From: Ichthyophis bannanicus
Lineage: Eukaryota > Chordata > Amphibia > Gymnophiona > Ichthyophiidae
DNA length: 64,000 bases
Direction of reading: 5' to 3'
Assembly: GCA_033557465.1 (NCBI GenBank)
Contig: CM066035.1
Location: forward strand, 916,184,235 to 916,248,234
Shown here piece by piece: positions 40,561-50,137 of the stretch. Position 1 is the stretch's first letter. Each line of letters opens with the position of its first letter. The notes under the pieces are model-generated. The model was not told where the DNA came from, ran no database searches, and saw only the letters and a program-made list of their open reading frames with translations. The translations under genes were made by a program, and so were the position numbers.

Positions 40561-41161
40561 CAATTTAAATGGAGCTGCCGCTCCCCTCCCACAGCCCGGA
40601 TTGGGCTGGAGTAAGGCAGATGGTGTTGCCTCTCGTCCCCGAAGGAGTCCTTCCCGCCGTCGGCGGCACAATTTAAATGGAGCTGCCGCTCCCCTCCCAC
40701 AGCCCGGATTGGGCTGGAGTAAGGCAGATGGTGTTGCCTCTCGTCCCCGAAGGAGTCCTTCCCGCCGTCGGCGGCACAATTTAAATGGAGCTGCCGCTCC
40801 CCTCCCACAGCCCGGATTGGGCTGGAGTAAGGCAGATGGTGTTGCCTCTCGTCCCCGAAGGAGTCCTTCCCGCCATCGGCGGCACAATTTAAATGGAGCT
40901 GCCGCTCCCCTCCCACAGCCCGGATTGGGCTGGAGTAAGGCAGATGGTGTTGCCTCTCGTCCCCGAAGGAGTCCTTCCCGCCGTCGGCGGCACAATTTAA
41001 ATGGAGCTGCCGCTCCCCTCCCACAGCCCGGATTGGGCTGGAGTAAGGCAGATGGTGTTGCCTCTCGTCCCCGAAGGAGTCCTTCCCGCCGTCGGCGGCA
41101 CAATTTAAATGGAGCTGCCGCTCCCCTCCCACAGCCCGGATTGGGCTGGAGTAAGGCAGAT
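40561..41161 (-). repeat. 108-bp tandem array, ~5.6 copies (LINE-A 5' monomers)
   Basis: The unit start GGAGCTGCCGCTCCCC recurs at 40,571, 40,679, 40,787, 40,895, 41,003 and 41,111, an exact 108-bp period. Copies are almost identical (one 'ccatcgg' for 'ccgtcgg'). The last unit is cut at the element's 5' end. Being a multiple of three, the array is open in several frames on both strands, which creates false 190-242-codon ORFs. The layout resembles the monomer promoters of rodent L1. Promoter function is inference. Confidence 0.95.
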
Positions 41162-41168
41162 GGTGTAT

Positions 41169-41698
41169 GCTAGCTTTTAAAGACTATTCTGGTGAGGCAG
41201 AAGACACTCCTTCAGGATTTACTAATATTTTTGTAAATGGATTGATTCCAAGAATAAAAGAAATTTTAGAAACTTCAATAATAGATTGGCCAGCTAGAAT
41301 AGCCGATGCAATTCTGGAAGGAGCTCGATACAGTGACTTGAAATTTATCAAGGAACAGCAAGAGGAGTGAACTAAAATAGATGTGAAAAGACTAAATTGC
41401 TCAATTTACAGATTGTTTATGCAGCCACCCATGGGCAGGGGGGAGAGGTAAAAAGAGAGGAGGTTATGGGAATCCTCAGCGAGGGCGTGGACAGTCCAGA
41501 GAGATGCGTACTTGTTACACTTGTGGAGAGACTGGACATTTGCAGCGAGACTGTCCCCGGAATCGGAATCCTGATGGCCAGAAAGCTGATTTTCCTCCTC
41601 CCCCTCCAGTACAAGCTGAATTCACTCCAGTATATCAGTGCTTCTCTAACCCAGAAGATTGTGGAGGTGATACATGGGATGCATGACTATTCCTGAAT
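41169..41698 (+). pseudogene. ERV gag, second part (capsid end and nucleocapsid)
   Basis: Gag resumes as MLAFKDYSGEAE, FVNGLIPRIKEIL and a stop at about 41,368-41,370, then degrades. A nucleocapsid zinc knuckle C-x2-C-x4-H-x4-C (RTCYTCGETGHLQRDC) is intact at 41,507-41,551, with RNRNPDGQ after it. The single CCHC knuckle suits a gammaretrovirus-like gag. The nucleocapsid frame runs to 41,686. Confidence 0.8.
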
Positions 41699-41973
41699 TT
41701 GACTGTAACTCCTCAGGGTGAGTTAGAAGCTAAACTGGGAGGTTCTAATTTGAAATTTGTTATTTATACTGGTGCTACAACATCAGCACTACGTTTACAG
41801 GATTTGCCTGCCATCTATCATACTCAATTAGCACAAGCACCGATAGTACATTGTGAAGGCATTGAGGGAAAGATAATTCCTCATCGGAGACTTGAATATT
41901 TACCTTTGCAGATTGGAGAGACTGTATATCCAACTACTTTTCTTGTGGGGGACACTTTGCCAGTGAATCTTGT
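41699..41973 (+). pseudogene. ERV protease, active-site Asp lost, interrupted
   Basis: Reads LEAKLGGSNLKFVIYTGATTSAL, then LPLQIGETVYPTTFLVGDTLPVNL. The position of the catalytic Asp (DTGAT) holds Tyr: codon 41,765-41,767 is TAT. The domain stops at the Gypsy LTR (TGTGACCCCC at 41,974); the expected GRD block near its end is missing. The remaining open frame to 42,115 is LTR sequence. Confidence 0.78.
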
Positions 41974-43306
41974 TGTGACCCCCTGCCTAGGCCAATGGCC
42001 GATAAGCAAAAGGGCTGCCTTATTTGCCCTTTTGAGTACTGTCCCAAGTCTATGGCTGCCAGCACTGAATGCTGGGACTTGTAGTTTCAGATACTCTCCA
42101 AGCAAAGTAGTGTGACCACACAGTTTGTTAGGCAAAACAAAGAAATTTATTTCAGGGTTTCTCCCTCGCATCAAAATTCATAGCGCCAAAACAAGGCAAG
42201 GATAAATTCTCCAAAGTAAATGAAGAAGAGGAACAAAACAGGCTTAAACATCCAAGTCAGGAATATTCTTTCCACAGCAGCTGCATTCAGCTTTCTTCAG
42301 ATAAATGCCTTTCACTGCTATGGCTGTTAATCACACCAGGCAAACTTAAAACTTCTAGCAAGAGTTTTCTTTCTCACTCAGCTTGACAAAAACCAGGTTA
42401 AACAAACTTCTTCTCATGGCCTGAGCCTAGCACATATTTAGTTTGTTTGTCTTACAGAATGAGCATTCCATTTCTGCTACATCACTATCACAAGGACTTT
42501 CATACGTTTCTATCTGCATTTCTTCAACAGCTTCACTTGAGTCATCTTCCTGGGAGCTTATATCAGAAGGTTTGAATTTTACACTCTGCAGCAACTCTTT
42601 CAGCTTTCCTAAAAAGTGTTCTTTCTGCTCTGCACCAGCATAGGTTAAAGAAGGAGTTTCTCTCTCATAGAATAGCTTATCAATAGCCTCTAAAGCTGAT
42701 TCACGGCACTTACTTGAACTGTTCCTGTTCCTGCCTGGAGCTGCTCTCACTGCCTTTTGGCTAGCACAGCATTCAGCGCTTTTCCTCAGCTCTCTGACCA
42801 CGTCTTCAGAAAAGCCTCTTAGGAACTGTAGCAAACTTGTCTTCCCCACCTCTCTTACTTGGCTGGCATTCTGAGCTGCTTCCCCACATGGAAACAAACC
42901 TCTCCAGCTTCTTTTCTCTGGGGTGCTTTAGGACAGGTTCCAACCTTGGTTCCACTGCTTTCTGAGAGTAAGAATCAGCTGTCCTTCCTTCTCCACTCCT
43001 TCGCTCCTCGTGCTCCCTTTTCCCGTGGCTTCCTTTCTCCTCCTGACTCTCGCTTGCCTCTTCCTCAAACTCTGAAGCAGTTTTAAAATGGTGCTACTTT
43101 TCAGCCACACCCTCCTCTCTGCACACATGAGAGCTGTTAGGGCTCAACCTAGCTCTTACGTCACTGCTTGGGCAGGGCTTAGCTCTAGCTACTGCATGCT
43201 CCGGTGGCTTGTGGTTTCTATGGGAACCCTGTTTACATCTGTCTTTAAAGGTACATTCCTCACTTCTCTCCCATTCCATCTCATCTACACAGCTCACCTT
43301 ATCACA
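41974..43306 (-). repeat. LTR of the Gypsy element, 1,333 bp
   Basis: Plus-strand ends TGTGACCCCC...CCTTATCACA; in sense TGTGATAAGG...GGGGTCACA. The first ten sense bases equal those of the solo LTR at 20,098-21,613. The 5' boundary is fixed by the adjacent purine tract and the 3' boundary by the ERV reading frame. It holds a sense ORF (about 43,128-42,427 with one stop). Confidence 0.82.
42427..43128 (-). pseudogene. ORF inside the Gypsy LTR, unknown function
   Basis: From an ATG at 43,128 the frame reads 66 codons to a TAA (42,928-42,930), then continues in the same frame for about 167 more codons to 42,427. The part before the stop is basic (RKRQARVRRRKEA). The part after it reads like a folded protein (LLQFLRGFSEDVVREL, KLFYERETPSLTYAG, FLGKLKELLQSV) with an acidic, Cys-ending tail (SSQEDDSSEAVEEMQ, MECSFCKTN). 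No known domain is recognised. It lies entirely within the LTR, in the sense direction. A similar basic-then-acidic pattern is seen in the solo LTR. Confidence 0.4.
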
Positions 43307-43329
43307 TATTCCCCCCCTTAAGATATTAC

Positions 43330-43690
43330 GGGCTGGGATGATATCATCTTCACAGCACGTAATTCTAGATAACGCATCTGCGTTCTGATGCAGCTTGCCA
43401 GCTCTGTGCTCTATGCGGAAATCAAACGCTTGAAGCGCCATGTACCAATGCATCAGTCTAGCGTTATGATCTTTCATCTGACCAAGCCATTTCAGTGGGG
43501 CATGATCTGTCACCAGAAAAAATTTTCTGCCCGCCAGGTAAAATTTCAGAGATTCCACAGCCCACTTTATTGCCAGGCACTCTCTCTCGATAGCTGAATA
43601 ATTTTTCTCAGCCGGGGACAGCTTCCGACTAAGGAAAAGCACCGGATGCTCGATACCCTCATTTTTCTGGGACAGTACTGCTCCCAATCA
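43330..43690 (-). CDS. Gypsy RNase H domain
   Basis: Frame 43,687 down to about 43,330: GAVLSQKNEGIEHPVLFLSRKL, NYSAIERECLAIKWAVESLKFYLAG, FFLVTDHAPLKWL, then FRIEHRAGKLHQNADALSRI. This is a canonical Ty3/Gypsy RNase H, separated from the RT frame by one stop right after ILQTDASAT. The open frame runs on through the purine tract (ILRGG) into the LTR to 43,094, but that extension is probably not meaningful. Confidence 0.88.
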
Positions 43691-44521
43691 GGTCGCGGAG
43701 GCATCCGTCTGCAGAATAAATGGTAGACCGAACTCAACCCCTCGCAACACCGGGGCTGCACACAGCTCCTCCTTTAAACGCTCAAAAGCCGTGCTTGCTC
43801 CTAGGGTCCACCTTAGCTGATTGGGCAGATTTTTCTTTAGCATGTCCGACAAAAGTTCACTTTTCTCAGCAAAGTGTGAAATGAACCGCCGGTAGTACCC
43901 CACCAATCCTAGGAAACTGCGTAATTGCTTCTTGTTAGTGGGCCGGGGAAAAGCCTTCACACTTTCAACCTTGTTCAGCAAAGGTTTCACCGTGCCGTGT
44001 CCAACCAAATGGCCCAGGTACTTCACCTCTTGACCACCGAACATACACTTTGCCAGATTTAGGGTCAGGCCTGCATCCCTCTTTGCCAGTAACGCTGCTC
44101 TTATCCTGGATAGATGTTGGTCCCATCGAACACTGTGAATGATGACATCATCCATATATGCTACAGCGTATTCTTGATGAGGCCGGAGTACCAGGTCGAC
44201 AAGCCGTTGGCATGTGGCAGCCACTCCGTGTAGGCCAAACGGCATTCGTCTGAATTGAAATAGGCCCACTGGCGTACTAAAAGCGGTCTTCTGGCGAGCT
44301 TCCCTGGTCAGAGGAATCTGCCAGTAGCCCTTCGTCATATCCAGGGTTGTGAGATACCTGGCTTGCCCCAACCGGTCGAGCAGCTCCTCTATATGAGGCA
44401 TGGGATATGCATCAAATTTTGAGATGGCGTTGACCCTCCTGAAGTCAATGCAGAACCTAAGCGATCCATCGGGCTTGGGAACCAACACAATAGGACTGTT
44501 CCACGGACTCTGATTCTTCAA
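43688..44521 (-). CDS. Gypsy reverse transcriptase domain
   Basis: 277 codons: SPWNSPIVLVPKPDGSLRF, YPMPHIEELLDRLGQARYLTTLDMTKGYWQIPL (first catalytic Asp), FRRMPFGLHGVAAT, AVAYMDDVIIHS (YMDD box), KYLGHLVGHGTVKP, SFLGLVGYYRRFI and LPFILQTDASAT. This is the full Gypsy RT with connection and the start of RNase H. The upstream link to the dUTPase frame is broken by two stops within about 35 nt (44,520-44,550). Confidence 0.92.
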   Translation of the reverse strand: MKNQSPWNSPIVLVPKPDGSLRFCIDFRRVNAISKFDAYPMPHIEELLDRLGQARYLTTLDMTKGYWQIPLTREARQKTAFSTPVGLFQFRRMPFGLHGVAATCQRLVDLVLRPHQEYAVAYMDDVIIHSVRWDQHLSRIRAALLAKRDAGLTLNLAKCMFGGQEVKYLGHLVGHGTVKPLLNKVESVKAFPRPTNKKQLRSFLGLVGYYRRFISHFAEKSELLSDMLKKNLPNQLRWTLGASTAFERLKEELCAAPVLRGVEFGLPFILQTDASAT

Positions 44522-44532
44522 TCACTCCTAAA

Positions 44533-45215
44533 TCAAGCTTTCACTTGATCTATCACCTCCTGCCTCTTGGCTTCTGGCAGTCTGTACGGGCGTTGTTGTA
44601 CTACTTCCCCTGGTGGTGTTAGGATTTCGTGTGCGACGAGCTTAGTTTCCCCTGGTATAGGCATCATGACATCAGAGAAACTCTCGATTAGGTGTCCCAA
44701 TTCCCGCTTCTGTGTCCATGAGAGACCTTCCCCCATCCTCGGCTCAGGATTCTTCTTACAGTCACTCAACTGGGGCCCTAAGTCATCTTCCATCCTCTCC
44801 TCCACCGTCGCTGCCAGCCCTTGCAGGTCTGCACATCCCGTGGAACCGAATCCTTGGGTTCCGCGCGTCGTATCAGAAAACATGGGTACTTCCTCGAGAG
44901 GAGGAAACCCCACTCTTTCGCAAATAAGCTGGGCTATGCGGTCGCCCACACTCACTTTGAAATCTTCGGATCCGAAGTTAAACAGCAAAATCTTGACCAC
45001 ACCTCTATAATCCGGGTCTATGACGCCGGCCCCTACATCAATGAAGTGTTTTACTACTAAGCCAGAACGGGATGCTATGCATCTGTAGCAACCGACGGGT
45101 ACTTCCAACTGGAGGGCGGTGTTCACTAGGGCCTTCCCATGCTTAGGGACCATCACATCCTCCGCACTATACAGATCAAACCCTGCGGCTTGCGGGGAGG
45201 CTCTTTTCGGTGCCA
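44533..45215 (-). CDS. Gypsy dUTPase domain and RT linker
   Basis: All five dUTPase motifs are visible in one frame. They are [12 protein letters not shown] (from about 45,195, upstream of the first ATG), [19 protein letters not shown] with its catalytic Asp, VGDRIAQLI and [10 protein letters not shown]. The enzyme hydrolyses dUTP to keep uracil out of the cDNA. After it come a linker and the pre-RT region [23 protein letters not shown]. No ATG begins this frame before motif 1: it was part of a polyprotein and is cut by the 5' deletion at about 45,220. A dUTPase placed directly before RT is uncommon in Gypsy elements. Confidence 0.88.
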
Positions 45216-45224
45216 GGATCTAAT

Positions 45225-46480
45225 GTCGGGTGCCTTTCTATTCCTCCTGTGAAAATCACCGTGAAACCTGGAGTTCAGCTTCCTAGACTCAAGCAGTATC
45301 CACTGCCAGTAGCTGCCATTGATGGAATTCGTCCTGTGACTGAAGATCTTCAGAAACAAGGTGTCATTTATTCTACAACTTCATCTTGTAAGACTCCAGT
45401 TCTTCCTGTACTAAAGGCTGACGGTAAGACTTATAGATTTGTGCAAGACCTGTGAGCAGTAAATAATGTGATTTTGCCAATTTTTCCCTTGGTACCTAGT
45501 CCACATGATATCTGGACACAGATACCTTCAGGGACTACCTGGTTTTCTGTTGTAGATTTGAGTTCTGCTTATTTTTCAGTGAGAATTTGCAAAGAAAGCC
45601 AATTTTTTTATTTGATTTCCATTTTGAAAATAAACAAAATATTTGGACCACTTTGTGTCAAGGGTACACTGACAGTCCTGCATATTTTTGCAGGCCCTAA
45701 GAACTGCATTATTGGATGTAGAGCTCGACCATTCCTCTTTAGTTCAATATGTGGATGATTTGCTTTTATGTTCACTAAGTTATGAGATTTGTTTGTCAGA
45801 TTCTTTGTCTCTATTAGCTCATATTGCTAATTAGGTTTGAAGGTTAATTTGTCTAAGCTGCAATTTGTATCTCAAAATGTTACTTTCCTGGGTGTTGCCC
45901 TAACACTATCTGGTCATGCAATTACCTCTGCTAGATTGAAACCTATTTTGTCATTGTCTTTTCCAGCAACACCAGTGTTAATGCACAAGTTTCTGGGTCT
46001 ATTAATCTTCTGTAAACAATGGCTAGCAAATTTCTCAGATCTTACTGCTCCGCTTTATGCTCTTATTGGGAAAGAAGGATCTGAAGGCCTCATTGTACCC
46101 ACATTATCACAATGGGAGGTTTGTTTTAAATGTAAAAACTGCACTGGGAAATGCGCCATGTTTATTGTATATGATTATTCTTTACCGTTCAAACTGTATG
46201 TTGCTATTTCAACTTCCTCTGCCACCTGTGTACTGTTGCAAGCTTTCCCAACTTGGTTGCAAGCCAGTAGGCTATTTCTCAAAACGATTTGATGCAGTGA
46301 CTTTGGGACCCCCACTATGTCTACATTGTTTGGTAGAAGTGGCTTCGGCAATTGACATTACTGATTTTTAGTTTTGCAGCACCCTCTTGACGTATATGCA
46401 ATCCTTCAACACTTCTAGCTCCCTTGGCAACTCTTGTGGAGGAGGATGGGTCTCATGATTACCTTTACCAGCCACGGATA
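45225..46480 (+). pseudogene. ERV reverse transcriptase, broken
   Basis: Resumes right after the Gypsy insertion with GCLSIPPVKITVKPGVQLPRLKQYPL, then LQKQGVIYSTTSS, LPVLKADGKTYRFVQDL and a stop (45,453-45,455). VPSPHDIWTQIPSGTTWFSVVDLSSAYFSV (first catalytic Asp, about 45,555) and, after a shift, QYVDDLLL (45,746-45,765) follow. LKVNLSKLQFVSQNVTFLGV and thumb/connection sequence continue to about 46,480. At least four frame changes or stops. Typical retroviral RT order. Confidence 0.85.
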
Positions 46481-46740
46481 TAACTTTATTTGTGGATGGT
46501 TCTGCTTTCAGAGATGGCAAACTTCGTGTGGGCTATGCAGTCACAACAGTTAATGATGTAGTGGAATCAGCTTCTTTGCCATTTGCCAGTGCACAGCTAG
46601 CAGAAGTGTTTGCAAAGGACAACCATTTTGCAGACCAAGAAGCACGGCAAGCTGCTCTTCGGGCATCAGTGTCACCGACATTGCTGTATTTGACACTGTC
46701 TAATATGATTTTGTTTTCCCTTTCATCTTTCTTGTAGCAA
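46481..46740 (+). pseudogene. ERV RNase H, internally shortened
   Basis: Begins ITLFVDGSAFRDGKLRVGYAV (first catalytic Asp) and SASLPFASAQLAEV (Glu). It then jumps to NHFADQEARQAALRAS, the end of the domain. The central block with the third acidic residue (roughly 50 codons) is missing, so an internal deletion lies near 46,610-46,620. Confidence 0.75.
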
Positions 46741-47558
46741 TAGCAAGATACTTCCTTTGAAACCCAGACTCTGTGGACTTCGTGGGGTGCAACCTGTGAT
46801 GCTCAGGGCTACTGGAAAGAGGATCATCTGCTTATTTGTCCTGACAGTCTTTTGTTTCTACTTGCCCTGTTCCTGCATCATAAGCATCACCACTGTGACT
46901 ATGAATTATGCCTTTGTGGTTCTCCGGTATCGCCTGAAGTTTTTTTGTTTTCTTTCTTTGGCACAGCTTGTCTGCACTGTTTCAAGACTGGCAGAGTAGG
47001 GTCAGCTTAGGGTCAGTTATATGTATTTCTGCCTTCCGGACTCCTTTTGATTTTGCAGCTTGATTTTGCAGATCTGCCCTGTGCCAGAGGAGGGAGGTGG
47101 TAATTGTTTGGTGGTCACTTGTCTTTACTCTGAATGGGTAGCGGCTTATCCCACTACCAGTATGACTGCTGGGGTTGCCATCAGATTACTGCTTACTCAG
47201 TTTATTCCTGTTTGGGGTGTACTTTTTGTTCTTTCTTCTTGTCTGGTCCAGCCTTTGTTGCGAGTGTCTGGGAAATTTGGTTTGGTATTAAGAGACAACT
47301 GCACAGTCCTTATCATCCGCGAAGCTCTGGCCAAGTGGAACGGATGACTAGGACACTCAAAGGTCACTTACGCACTCTGACACAGGATTGGGCTACAGAT
47401 TGGACAGAAGCCCTTCCTTTTGCCCTTATGGCAGTGCGTAATTCCCCCAGCCTGACACCATATGAAATAGTTACTGGACGTCCAGCTACCTCTCCACATG
47501 AATTGGCAGTTATCCCGGATCCCCAATTGTTGCACAGCGATATTTTGACTTATTGTTC
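46741..47558 (+). pseudogene. ERV integrase, first part
   Basis: N-terminal zinc-binding module is visible in shifted frame (WGATCDAQGYWKEDHLLICP, HHKHH, GTACLHCFK; about 46,775-46,990). The catalytic core follows: LDFADLPCARGGGNCLVVTCLYSEWVAAYP (first Asp), a degraded second Asp near 47,235, and HPRSSGQVERMTRTLKGHLRTL (Glu). Then TDWTEALPFALMAVRNSPS, LTPYEIVTGRPA and LHSDILTYCSR. LINE-B is inserted after codon CGA; the frame resumes at 51,947. Confidence 0.82.
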
Positions 47559-47564
47559 ACGATT
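47559..47564. repeat. LINE-B target-site duplication ACGATT
   Basis: ACGATT at 47,559-47,564 and 51,947-51,952. Taking one copy out restores an uninterrupted integrase frame across the site. Confidence 0.82.
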
Positions 47565-47833
47565 TATTTATTTATTATTTTATTTTATTTTTATTTCTTA
47601 TATACCGCGCTATTATAATCAGTGCGGTTTACATTTGAACAGAACATACAAGAATGCAACAAGTTACATCGAGTTTTTACATTGAACAGGGAAAGTAAAC
47701 ATGGAAGAAAAACCGAGGGAAACTATGTACATATTATATACAAATTATGGATACTCTTACGAAGGAAATCTAGAAAACTTTACCTAGAGGCCTGGGCTCA
47801 TGGGTCAGAGAAGCAGATAGGGGAAAAAGTTGG

Positions 47834-48502
47834 TTAACCATTATCTACAGGAGGATGATCTAAGGGATGGGCTAGGTAGGGAGGTAAAGTTATGGCAGTA
47901 TGAATACCGGGATTGATGTCAGGGTAATGGTGTAAGAATAGGTGGTGTTTGAGGGCTTTTCGGAATAGCGCCAGGTTTGAGATGGCCCGGATTTCAGCTG
48001 GGAGGGCATTCCATGCCATAGGTGCAAAAATGGAGAAGGCTCTACTTGCTGTTTACTTCCTACATTTTATCAATAATTTCGGGACTTCGAGTGTATTCAT
48101 CGATGTGGATCTCCTGGTTCTGTTGTCTGGTGTGCTGTGGAGAAGTTCACTGATGGGCCTGGGGGGATGGTTCTTAAGGGCCTTGAATGTCATGACTAGA
48201 GCCTTGAAATGGATTCTGGCCCGCAGCGAAAGCCAGTGTAGGTTCTTTAGAACTGGCGTTATGTGGTCTGACCTTGAGCGCCCTGCCAGTACCCTTGCAG
48301 CTGAGTTTATGGCAAGTCGTAGCGGATTAAGAGTCGACTGTGGAAGTCCAAGTAGGATAATGTTAGCAAAATCGAGGTGTGGGATGACTAAGGCTTGGAA
48401 GATTGAACGGTAGTCAGGGAAGTCAAGAAGTGGGCGGATATGGCGTAGTGATCGGATCTTATGATATATTGCTTTAGTTGTGTTTATGACATGTGCCGAC
48501 AT
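47834..48502 (-). pseudogene. LINE-B ORF, C-terminal part
   Basis: Frame 48,053-48,502 reads TTKAIYHKIRSLRHIRPLL, VIPHLDFANIILLGLPQS, LAINSAARVLAGRSRSDHITPVL, then, after a shift, MAWNALPAEIRAI and LFRKALKHHLFLHH (47,900-48,019). It aligns throughout with LINE-A residues about 820-1,030. Role of this region in LINEs: nucleic-acid binding after the RT thumb. Confidence 0.82.
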
Positions 48503-48503
48503 G

Positions 48504-48948
48504 TCAAGACGCTGGTCGAGGATAATGCCCAGATTTGGACTTCAGTTCAATGTTATTGACTAGAAGTGAGGAAGGTGGCGTGAACTTCTGGTTTCGCAAG
48601 ATGAATAGTACGTCTGTTTTGCTGTGGTTAATACGTAGATTTTGAGAAAGGAGCCAATCTGCTACCGCTTTAAAGCATCTTGTAATTGGAGAGAAGTCAG
48701 GTTGATCGATTTTAAACTGTGTGTACATGAGGATGTCGTCTGCATAGGCAAGGCATTGGACATTGAAGGAACGGATTAAAGCACAGTTGGGCTGCATGTA
48801 GATGTTAAACATTAATGCAGAGAGGGAAGATCCCTGAGGTACACCTTGCTTCAGTGAGAATGGTTGAGAGGTCTTGGAACCTGCTCTGACTTGTTGCCAT
48901 CTGTTACACAAATAGGATTTGCACCAGGCTAGTGCTGAGCCTTGTAGT
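48504..48948 (-). pseudogene. LINE-B ORF, RT palm after the SINE
   Basis: Reads LQGSALAWCKSYL, CNRWQQVRAGSKTS, KQGVPQGSSLSALMFNIYMQPN, LAYADDILMYTQF (YADD box), NLRINHSKTDVLF. It joins across SINE copy 4 to the frame at 49,251. A stop near 48,504 separates it from the C-terminal part. Confidence 0.82.
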
Positions 48949-49250
48949 GGAGGAGTGGCCTAGTGGTTGGGGCAAGGTACTTCAGGCCGGAAGGTCGGAG
49001 GTTCAAATCCCACCAGAGGACAGCAACCTTGGGCCGGAAGGACTGGGGTTTCTAGTCCCACAGGTGCTCCTTGTGGTCTTGGGCAAGCCACTTAACCCTC
49101 CATAGCCCATGTTCCCTGTAAAAATAGTTATCTCCAAGTTATAATGCCCTGTTCAATGTAATTTCAGTTTGTTCAATGTAAACCGCACTGATGCAGAATA
49201 GAGCGGTATATAAGAGAATGTAAATAAATAAAAATAAATAAATAAATAAA
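48949..49250 (+). mobile_element. tRNA-headed SINE, copy 4 (tail type II), inside LINE-B
   Basis: GGAGGAGTGGCC head, B-box GGTTCAAATCC, body as in the other copies. Tail 'ttcaatgtaaaccgcactga', then 'gagcggtatataag' and a long AATAAATA run. It interrupts LINE-B's RT between codons for LK and LQGSA. No obvious target duplication. Confidence 0.9.
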
Positions 49251-50130
49251 TCTTTGAGGCGAAATAAAAGTGTTTCGTGATTCGCTGAATCGAAGGCGGC
49301 TGCTATGTTTAAGAAGATAAGGACGAATCCATGGTTGATATTGTCAATTCCTGTGACTAGGTTGTTGAAGAGGGTTGTGAGGATGGTGTCCACGCCGTGA
49401 GCTTCCCTGAAGCCATGTTGGGATGGGTCCAGTGGTGCAACAGTATCAACATGGTGTTGGATTTGTCGCTGAACTACCTTCTCCATAATTTTGGCAAGCC
49501 GTGGGATGCTCAAAATTGGTCGGAAGGACTCAACTTTAGATGGATCAAGCCTACTATTCTTTAACAGGGGGCGGATTGATGTGTATTTTAAGCTTTGAGG
49601 GAAGGATCCTGTTGTGAGTGATTGATTCAAGATTCTGCATATAGTTGGGCTGAGGTCATGGCGCAGCTCTTTAATCCAGCTTGCAGGGCAAGGATCGTTA
49701 GGAGCAGTGGTGAGGTTAATAGATGAGATGATATCTAAAATTTCTTTGTTGGATACCTTGGAGAATGACAGCAGAGAAGTTGGTTGGGAGGGTCCGTGTG
49801 GGGTGGAGGTAGATAAGATGGTTGCATTCATGTTGTACTTGGTCTGTATCATCTTCGATTGAAGGTAGTTAGAATAGTCTTGCAGCTGGGGTATGGTTGG
49901 TTGGGCTAGTGCTGGATCGCCAGTTAGTGACTTTACAATGTTGAATAAGTCGTGAGGTTTGTTCAATGATCGCCTTAGTAATTCTGAGTGATACTGTTTT
50001 CTTTTTTCCATGGTTTTTTGTCAGTGGGCTTGCAGGTGAGTGGAGTATGCACCGAGTGCCTTGGGAGTCCGGGTGTGGCGCCACTGTCTCTCGAGCTTAC
50101 GTAGGTGGAGGAGTGATGCTCGCTGATCCT
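49251..50130 (-). pseudogene. LINE-B ORF, linker and RT fingers
   Basis: Frame 50,011 down to 49,251: QYHSELLRRSLNKPHDLFNIV, TTAPNDPCPASWIKELRHDL, IRPLLKNSRLDPSKVESFRPI, SQHGFREAHGVDTI, FLNIAAAFDSANHE. The catalytic block reads FLNIAAAFD where LINE-A has FMDIAAAFD: the first Asp is Asn. The SINE follows after LLFRLK. Confidence 0.82.
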
Positions 50131-50137
50131 GGGAGTA

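Larger units (their letters stand above)
36671..41161 (-). mobile_element. LINE-A: full-length L2/CR1-group LINE
   Basis: About 4.5 kb in minus orientation. The 5' end is a 108-bp tandem array (40,561-41,161), then a short 5' UTR, one 1052-codon ORF, a 3' UTR and a tail that on the plus strand reads TATTTATTTATTTACAG. The 3' terminal block ('gtaaaccgcgctgatg', 'tgcggtataaaag') is shared with SINE copies 3-5. It is flanked by a 7-bp duplication inside ERV gag. It is the most intact element in the window. Confidence 0.92.
41974..45224 (-). mobile_element. Ty3/Gypsy-type element with dUTPase, 5'-deleted
   Basis: Minus-strand element inside the ERV protease. In sense order: dUTPase (from about 45,215), RT, RNase H, a purine tract (AAGGGGGGGAATA at 43,307-43,320) and one LTR (43,306 down to 41,974). 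The other LTR, gag and protease are missing. RNase H is followed within about 20 codons by the purine tract, leaving no room for an integrase downstream. Either an integrase was deleted or, as in Gmr1-type elements, it lay upstream in the lost part. No target duplication can be identified. Confidence 0.85.

Noticed and set aside
40561..41161. Possible CRISPR-like array
   Set aside because: Units are contiguous identical 108-bp monomers with no unique spacers, sitting at the 5' end of a LINE in a eukaryotic genome.
40441..41173. Long ORFs (190-242 codons) on both strands over the 108-bp array
   Set aside because: The period is a multiple of three and each unit lacks stops in several frames, so openness is automatic; the peptides are pure unit repeats.
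43094..43330. C-terminal extension of the Gypsy RNase H
   Set aside because: This stretch is purine tract and LTR sequence that happens to be open.
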